Made by a program: the position numbers and the translations under genes. Below, one piece after another: positions 57,649 to 64,000 of a stretch of 64,000 bases of DNA (the stretch's first letter is position 1; each line of letters opens with the position of its first letter). The notes under the pieces are model-generated. The model was not told the origin of the DNA. It did not search any database and worked only from the letters and a program-made list of their open reading frames with translations. Origin of the DNA: Gambelia wislizenii (taxonomy: Eukaryota; Chordata; Lepidosauria; Squamata; Crotaphytidae); NCBI GenBank assembly GCA_030847615.1, contig JAUMIR010000004.1, forward strand, positions 230,062,501-230,126,500, written 5' to 3'.

Positions 57649-58308
57649 AATTAGAGTTGTCAGATGAGGACTATCCCAGGCCCTGAACTTTCAGGCTCCA
57701 AACCTGAGACCTACCATTGACTCTTTATGAGCCAGGTCCTGGTTATATTACAAGGATGTTGTTACTAGGGATAGCCCCATGCGATGTAATTGAGCATGTT
57801 AGAAGTAAGGGAAGATGGGCAGAGAAAGAGAAGATCAAAGGGGAAAGAATCAAAAAGAAGACTACAGAGAGAGAGAGAGAAGGAGGGGGGATAGGTTAAG
57901 TCGCTGTAGAGAGTATTGCATGGTCCACATCTAACTGGCAAATGGCTCTTTGGGGGGGGGTTACACACAAAAAAATGCAGTCCTCAGGCGGAAAAAAGTT
58001 GCCTTCCCCTACAATAATGTGCCCATTATTCATTCACAAATGTTCCTAAAATATGTATGTGTGCATGCCTGAGTTTGTATACAGCTGAATTCTTCTAACA
58101 CAGTAGTTCTCAGAAGTAGTGCTGCTGTGCTCTCTGCCTAGAATGAAAGAGACAGCTGTAGGTATCCATAAGAAATAACTCTATCACAGTGACAGAATGA
58201 AAAACATTCCTACATGTGTTACAGATTACTTGGAACTTGGATAAGACTATTGGAAAAACTATTTTGTTCTGCAGTCCAAGATAACCTTGTGTATTCTGAA
58301 CACACATG

Positions 58309-58331
58309 CATGTGTGTGTGTGTGTGTGTGT
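58309..58331 (+). repeat. (TG)n microsatellite
   Basis: About eleven TG units after CATGCATG. Confidence 0.9.
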
Positions 58332-59041
58332 ACTCCCAACAAAGGCAAGCATGAAAATATTGACTGGGTTCTTTCTGGATTCTCCTTGCCCTTGTTACTC
58401 CTTGGCTCCATTCTGATAAATATGGTGAATGAGAAAAACCTGATCATTCTCTGATGGGTGGATGTTTTCTGCAACAAGATTTTGTTTTACACAAGAATGG
58501 TGGTCATAAAAGTAGGTGTTCTGGTATGTCATTATGAAATCTGTCCTTCCATGCCTACTACGCATGGGAGTTTGCTTGTTATGTTTCATGGGGTGGGAGC
58601 GGGGGAGAACACCATTCTCCGGGTGGTGAGAGGAGGAATCCAGCTTCATTGCCTACACTTGGGTATGCCCCTCCACCACCCAGAGCAGAGGCAGGAGATT
58701 CAAACTAATCACATGACCCCTTTGGGCCGTTGGCTCCTCCCCCTTCCCGGCCATTGTCTGGCCAGTTTTTTCTCCTGCCTCACCCAGAGCGGAGCTTCTT
58801 TCGGTTCCTCCCGTCGGATACCAATTCTTCACTCACTCTTTTTAATGTCTAAGTCCCCAAGAAGTTTCTCATTAACTGAAAAGAAAATCAGCACATGGTG
58901 GAATATGAATTGTCCTTCTGAATCCCACTTCTGAAAAATGGCAGCTCAGTTTTATTTGCTCTTGTTACTCTGTTCCAAGAACATGTTGATGACCATGTGA
59001 CAATATGGAAGGCAACATTAAATCTGAGCCACCATTGTGTC

Positions 59042-59042
<1 letters not shown>

Positions 59043-59080
<38 letters not shown>

Positions 59081-59083
59081 AAA
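59043..59083 (+). repeat. (AAAG)n microsatellite
   Basis: Ten uninterrupted AAAG/GAAA units. Read on the minus strand this produces the (FLSF)n chance frame. Confidence 0.95.
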
Positions 59084-60101
59084 GCTGATACAATGGATAT
59101 GCAGAGATTACTGATGGAAGTTGGGACGGGGGAGTCTTGAGGAAAACCATATGGTTCACATTTTAACATGAGTAAGTCATCTCTGTTCTAAAATGTTACC
59201 ATAATTGGGAACCATTCTCCGGCGAACTGGTACTATTTCTTTCCCCTACTACTTTCAGTGTAAATGATAGTGAGTAATCTATTCTTTAGAGCAAAATCGT
59301 TAAACTGGCTGTGTTAATTTTGTTTTGTTTTTATATATGAGTATAAATAAATTTTTCTTTTATATATAAAGATCAGATGGTTTCTGCCTTCTTCTTCTTC
59401 TCCTCCTCCTCCTCCTTCTTCTGTGATCTTAAAATAAATGTGTGTGTGCATGGAGGTAATCACAACTGTTCTATCAGTACAGTGCTTTAAAATAAAATGT
59501 ATTCACCTTGCAGTGACTTACTCACAACAAAACAACTACAGCAACAAATCCAACAACAAAATAAAATATTTTCTTCCAGGTAAGCACCTGTTCTGTACAA
59601 TGGAATTGTGGCTTGGTGAGCAGGAAATGTGTTGTTTCCTTTCCAAGGAATGCTGTGTGTTATACTGACACAGTGGGGAAACAATTCCACATTGTAGGCA
59701 GGAACTCCAGAATAAATGTTTGTGGCCTATATCTGTTGGACAGCTTAGTTTTTTCTGAGATGACATCAGCTTAATCTTGTGGATAACCTGACTAAATGAC
59801 AGAAACTGAATTTATGTCACAAAAGCAGTCTACAAGCAAACCAAAAGGCACAGTTCAGCATCACAGATGCATTTATCAAGTGTATGCTCAACTGCTGCAG
59901 AATGTTATGTTAGATGCTTAGTTACAGTAATATGTTCTTACCAGATATGATGTTTTTATTTCCTCTGTTCAAACAGGATTAAGCCCAAGCATTATTCTGC
60001 AGATTAGTGAAGTATTATCAAAGGACCACCGTGGTTTCTGATGAATAGCTTACAGGTAGGAAATACTTTACATTCTAAAATGGTTCTGTTTTCCTAGTAA
60101 T

Positions 60102-60361
60102 CAGACCCCTGTATCCGTAGGGCATTTGGTTCCCAGATTTACTGTGGATACTGGAAACCATGGATATCAGCAAACCCTATTAAAATAAAGGATGTCCGGT
60201 AAAACATGCCATTGAGTTGTGTTGGAGGACCTAGAAGATGCTTAGAGAGGACGCCTCTCTAGGCATTTTCCAGTGCGGCTCTATAGTATGTGTCTCTATT
60301 TTGTGTCCCATGGATAACTGAAACTGCAGATATTGGTTCTGTGGATACGGGGATCCAACTG
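60102..60361 (+). mobile_element. Tigger-like MITE, family B, best-preserved copy
   Basis: Left end CAGACCCCTGTATCCGTAG and right end GGATACGGGGATCCAACTG are inverted, with TA after the right end. The core hairpin GAGAGGACGCCTCTCTAGGC is clear. It serves as the reference for the split copy at 7818-9591. No transposase. Confidence 0.85.
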
Positions 60362-61880
60362 TATTTTGCATCAGTCCCCAGTGTTCTAGAGAGGGCAGCT
60401 TCATAGTCTTGTGCAAAGACATAGTGGTGCATGTTATCATAACATGTAACAGCAGACAGGTTGTTACCTATTTTCTGTCCATCAGCAGTTTCCAGGTAGG
60501 AGTTTTGCAACATGCATTCCCCCCCTCACATAAATTTAAGCCATAAATCACCCAATTTCTAGTCACTAGAAATTAAAAACAAAAAGGAATTCTTCCATAT
60601 AGCAGTTTTGATACCAGGGTTTTCTTGGACTCCTTCAGTTTTGCTACCAAAGAGGTAAAGGATAATTGTTAAAGATGTTAAAAGTCCAAAAAAATGTTAA
60701 AGTCCAAAACAAGTTTGTAGTGCAGTGCTACATTGCTTTGGACCAACCCTGTTCTCTCTTAGGATCATATGAGAGGTTTTACACGAGAGTTGTTCCTCCT
60801 ATGTGCACATACCCAGGTGACTGGTCAAGTTTCTGTTTTTAAAATACTTTGTGTACAGTATTTTCCCCCATAAATCATTATAGATTCCAACTTCATACAA
60901 CCATATCATTGTGTTTCAAATATGACAGCTGGAAAGATCCACTAGGTGACTCATTTTAAGATTAGTTGGCAATTTTAGATTAGGAAAACATCACACATTT
61001 GTGATAATATTCCAACAGTTGCTAACACTGGTGTCGGGGATGTTTTCTTGAAGAGGGCTACCATCAGCCTTTGCTGAACTTCTCTAATACTGCAAGATCT
61101 GTTGCTGACCAAATCAGGTGCTGAAAGAGACAGCCTGTATTACAAAGGCATAAACATTCCAGGAGTTAACTTGCAGAAAGCTGATCCAGCTGGTGGCAGA
61201 GGACAGTAATTCAGTGTTATGTGGATCCTGCTTTGTTGGCAGAGAACATCTGGACTGCAAAGTTCACACAGCTGGATAAATGTTGCACCCTGTAGTTTCT
61301 TTTCCCACTTGGACTGAAATGGAGGTGTTGGGCATATTATCTGACCTGAACACAAGGCCAAGATGATGTTGTGCCACAGTGTTTCCATTCTGTTTGCATC
61401 TGTCCTTATTTCCCCTCTTCTCTGCCTGCTCATTGAAATGGAGAACATCAAGACAACTCAGTACTTCAAATTAGATGCATTCAGCAGATTATACTGAAAA
61501 ACCACATTATTGCAAATTGTAAGGAACTGGGATGTGGCATGTTGCTGAATACATCTTATTGAAATAACGGTTTAAAGATAATATCATATGAATTTTCCCA
61601 GTGGGGTTTTTATTTTATTTTGTGTGTATAATTATAAATAAAGCTATCTTATTTATATTCTGCATTGTTGGTCAAGAAGCAAGACTACCACAAGTGGTAT
61701 TTGGAAATACACATGTAAAGGCTATGCGTCTCATTGTATTACTTGATCCTTAAGCTGACAAGCACTCAATACACTTGTGCTTTATATGTCTTCTGCAAGT
61801 TTTTGAGTCCTCCACCTATATAGCTAGCTAGTCAGTTGTTACACTATGCTAGCTGAATATGAGCCTATGACTTAGAATAA
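60362..61880. other. Unassigned; a 51-codon minus-strand frame segment at 60362-60513 is unexplained
   Basis: The segment right of the MITE, read on the minus strand, starts MLQNSYLETADGQKIGNNLS and stays open into the MITE. It looks protein-like, but I do not recognise it and see no clear acceptor site beside it. A 103-codon minus-strand frame at 61140-61451 is likewise unassigned. Confidence 0.35.
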
Positions 61881-62258
61881 TAGATTCATAGAGTTGGAAA
61901 AGACCACAAGGGCCATCCAGTCCTGCCATGCAGGAATACACAATCTAATCATTCCTGACAGATGGCCATCCAGCCTCTGTTTAAAAATCTCCAAAGGAGG
62001 AGACTCCACCACACTCCGAGGCAGTGTATTCCACTTCTGAACAGCTCTTACTGTCAGGAAGTTCTTCCCAATGTTTAGATGTATACAATGTTTAGATGTA
62101 TACAATGTTTATATGTAGTTTGAACCCACTGCTCCATGTCCTAGGCTCTGGAGCAGCAAAAAACAAGCTTGCCCCATCCTCAGTATGACATCCCTTCAAA
62201 TATTTAAACATGGCTATCACGTCACCTCTCCACCTTCCCTTCTCCAGACTAAACATGA
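61881..62258 (-). mobile_element. CR1 3'-end fragment with internal tandem expansion
   Basis: Minus strand: [40 protein letters not shown], then after a disruption IGKNFLTVRAVQKWNTLPRS and FKQRLDGHLSGM. The disruption is a 17-bp unit (AATGTTTAGATGTATAC) repeated almost three times at 62070-62118 inside the former coding sequence. The 3' end lies at TAGATTCATAGAGTTGG. Confidence 0.93.
62070..62118 (+). repeat. 17-bp tandem repeat, about 2.9 copies
   Basis: AATGTTTAGATGTATAC occurs at 62070-62086 and 62087-62103, and a variant starts at 62104. It lies within a CR1 copy and is absent from other CR1 copies here. Confidence 0.93.
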
Positions 62259-63190
62259 CTTGTTCTATTCCCACCATCTTTACTTCTAGACTTTCTGTGC
62301 CCATCTTGGTGCATCTTATTCTGCTGACAGAAACTGGTGCCACGATCCTGTCACCATTTTATGCAGAGAGACCTGTATCCTGGATGAAATTTGAAACACA
62401 GATGTAGTGATTACAATATGATCCCAGAAACAGAGTTGAGAGAGAGATCCTTTTTATCTTAGATTACTGAAGAGGATTAGAGAGAGAGGGGCGGGGAGTG
62501 AGAAAATATCTTGATTTTTTTTTTAAAAAAACAATGAGACATGCTATTCCAATGCTTCCCATCCCCAGGTGCAGGAGAGTAATTTGGTCTACATTGGTTT
62601 ATGTGGCTGACAGAGACTGATGTGGGACCAGCATGGGTTGTCTAGACCATATGTGCAGCTTCCTTTTCAAAGCACAGGAGTATCCCAGAGGGCTGGAAAA
62701 GGTCCTTGTCTTTTCCTGGCATACTTTTGCTTTTTCTTATGTGCTGCAGCTCCCAACTTGAAGCATCTGGAAATATTTTAGTATTTTTGTAATTCTCTTC
62801 CTTTCTCTTTTGTCAAGTAAACGAGAGTTTAATTCTGTTTAAAATCTAATTAATTCATAAATACAAGCCAATGTTTCAACAGCTCCAATTCATATGTGTA
62901 TATTTTTATGTGTGAGCTCTTGTTTAGCTGTGAAAACAATGATAAAAATGTATTTTTCAGAAACATAATACAAAAATCCACAGATGACATATCTATTTAA
63001 TGGATTGTAAACCTTATACTGTATTAAAATGGCAAACTTTACACTGATGCAGCCTTTTCCAGCACAGTGTTCGCTAAAGAATATGGATGACAATTCCTTT
63101 TATTCCCTGTCAGCCTGGCCAGTGGTCATGGATGATAGGGTTGCAGTGTGCAGCATCTGGAAAAGATTGGTTTCACAGAGGCTGCACAAA
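62259..63190. other. No recognised gene or element
   Basis: Unassigned AT-rich sequence, with a purine-rich run near 62480-62500. Confidence 0.4.
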
Positions 63191-63293
63191 AGTTACTTTT
63201 TCACGCTTATATTAAATTCAAGAATAATCAGAGGTCACAATGCCAATGTCATGGGTGCCAGTTATATGTCTGTACACCAAATGTACCCTTTAT
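63191..63293 (+). repeat. 103-bp direct repeat, left copy (target duplication)
   Basis: Starts AGTTACTTTTTCACGCTTAT and ends AAATGTACCCTTTAT. It matches 63507-63609 over the full 103 bases with two differences (G/A at the 15th base, A/G in CACAATG/CACGATG). Confidence 0.95.
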
Positions 63294-63506
63294 CTCTCTC
63301 TCTCTATCTCTCTGGCTTTTCTTCACAAACGAAGATTCAGGAAGGACTCATCCCTCACTTTCTGCAAGCGCGCTGATAACTAAAAAGGCCAATCCGAGAT
63401 AAACAAGTCCAGTTGCAGAAAGCACAGCAGAAGGTCTCCTTGGGTGATGTTTTCGGGTTGTGATTCTTTCTGCGTTGTCGTTTCTCTTCAAGACTTGTTT
63501 GGCGTG
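63294..63506 (-). mobile_element. LINE 3' end with (GA)n tail, family G, copy 3
   Basis: CTCTCTCTCTATCTCTCTGG, then CTTTTCTTCACAAACGAAG, continues colinear with 12955-13150 and 31135-31325 (CGAGATAAACAAGTCCAGTT, GGGTGATGTTTTCGGGTTG). Only about 213 bp of the LINE 3' end are present, on the minus strand, exactly between the two 103-bp repeats. Minus-strand coding capacity is limited to the zinc-finger-like C-terminus. Confidence 0.9.
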
Positions 63507-63609
63507 AGTTACTTTTTCACACTTATATTAAATTCAAGAATAATCAGAGGTCACGATGCCAATGTCATGGGTGCCAGTTATATGTCTGTACACCAAATGT
63601 ACCCTTTAT
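63507..63609 (+). repeat. 103-bp direct repeat, right copy (target duplication)
   Basis: Starts AGTTACTTTTTCACACTTAT directly after the LINE piece and ends ACCCTTTAT. The shared GAGTT at the LINE/target junction leaves the exact boundary uncertain by up to 5 bases. Confidence 0.95.
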
Positions 63610-63724
63610 GTGAGATGTTAAATCTGGTCATATCTGCATGGACATATCGCATTATACATGGTGCTGCTTTTGATAAATGTTTACAAACTTTTTGGTCCAG
63701 AATGTTGACCAGGGACCATTACAG

Positions 63725-63990
63725 GACATTATATGACTCCTTTGGTTGCTCCACTGCTTGCTGGTCTGTTTCCCAGAACCATACAAAGTGCAAGTTATGA
63801 CCTATAAAGTCCTGTCTGACTGGGAACTAAGCTGTCTAAACAATCAGAGTTGCCATGCAAACCTGCCTGGGTTATACGATATTGGTGGGGAGGCCCTTCT
63901 CTTGCTCCTATTGCCATTGGAGGCATGTCTGCTGGGAATGCAGGAAGTGGCTTTCATAGTGTCTCATTTCTCTTCTTATTTTGACATGTA
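63725..63990 (+). mobile_element. L2-like LINE fragment, decayed, near the right edge
   Basis: The frame contains EPYKVQVMTYKVLSDWE, like the AQYKVLVMTFKALHGLG segment of the L2 copies at 43437 and 57169. It then degenerates (GEALLLLLLPLEACLLGMQE aligns loosely with the RAFSAAAPRLWN region). It may continue beyond the window. Confidence 0.55.
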
Positions 63991-64000
63991 AGCTAGCTTG

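Larger units (their letters stand above)
57649..60101. other. Unassigned; several microsatellites
   Basis: Holds a GA-rich run (57866-57885), (TG)n at 58309-58331, (AAAG)n at 59043-59083 and a TTC/TCC run at 59389-59423. A 158-codon plus-strand frame (58458-58934) crosses a more GC-rich patch at about 58565-58850; I do not recognise it. Confidence 0.45.

Noticed and set aside
58888..59169. Frame with repeated FLSF
   Set aside because: Antisense translation of the (AAAG)n microsatellite.
1..64000. CRISPR array, bacterial operon, ribosome binding sites or attachment sites
   Set aside because: No regularly spaced repeats or bacterial gene organisation; the repeat content shows a vertebrate nuclear genome.

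Overview
The window reads as non-coding nuclear DNA from a squamate reptile, most likely a lizard. It is AT-rich and carries a repeat set typical of squamates: CR1 and L2 LINEs, a tRNA-derived SINE with a BovB-like 3' tail and an ACA-rich end (Sauria SINE type), Penelope-like elements (PLEs) with a GIY-YIG endonuclease, Tigger-like and hAT-like MITEs, and several long foldback elements. I found no exon, promoter or RNA gene that I can assign to a host gene. Every long open frame that makes biochemical sense belongs to a transposable element. The rest are chance frames in GC-rich or simple-repeat DNA.

Layout. 1-2236: 3' part of a CR1 LINE, open across the left edge, with an unbroken reverse-transcriptase frame. 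3.1-3.6 kb: copy of an unclassified repeat also found at 24.1 kb. 5.4-7.2 kb: a 1.8 kb GC-rich DNA-transposon-like unit with 28-bp inverted termini, filled with hairpin-forming tandem arrays. 7.8-9.6 kb: a Tigger-like MITE split by a hAT-like MITE, itself split by a CR1 fragment, a (TTTC)n run and another MITE. 9.6-19.6 kb: sparse, with a LINE 3' end (13.0 kb), CR1 fragments and MITEs. 19.6-20.9 kb: PLE copy 1. 23.6 kb: Sauria-type SINE. 25.3-31.1 kb: the longest stretch without a recognised element. 31.1-32.4 kb: broken LINE reverse transcriptase. 37.9 and 45.2 kb: two long near-perfect palindromes with 3-bp target duplications. 40.3-41.75 kb: broken CR1. 42.1-42.8 kb: PLE copy 2. 43.4-45.6 kb: tight cluster of two L2 pieces, a hAT MITE and a foldback. 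46.9-53.7 kb: paired copies of two more MITE-like families, a hAT MITE with a perfect 8-bp duplication, and a MIR-like SINE. 56.3-64 kb: L2, CR1 and MITE copies, and a small LINE insertion flanked by a 103-bp duplication.

The DNA elements are non-autonomous: none in this window encodes a recognisable transposase, so they would depend on enzymes supplied elsewhere. The LINE and PLE copies are mostly 5'-truncated and broken. Two are not visibly broken: the left-edge CR1 frame, whose motif B carries a proline where another copy has leucine, and the L2 C-terminus at 57.2-57.6 kb. The most unusual structures are the 103-bp target duplication, the two PLE copies with inverted arms and the 3' tail on opposite sides, and the GC-rich hairpin unit. 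All repeat assignments come from reading the sequence and comparing copies by eye; no database was searched.
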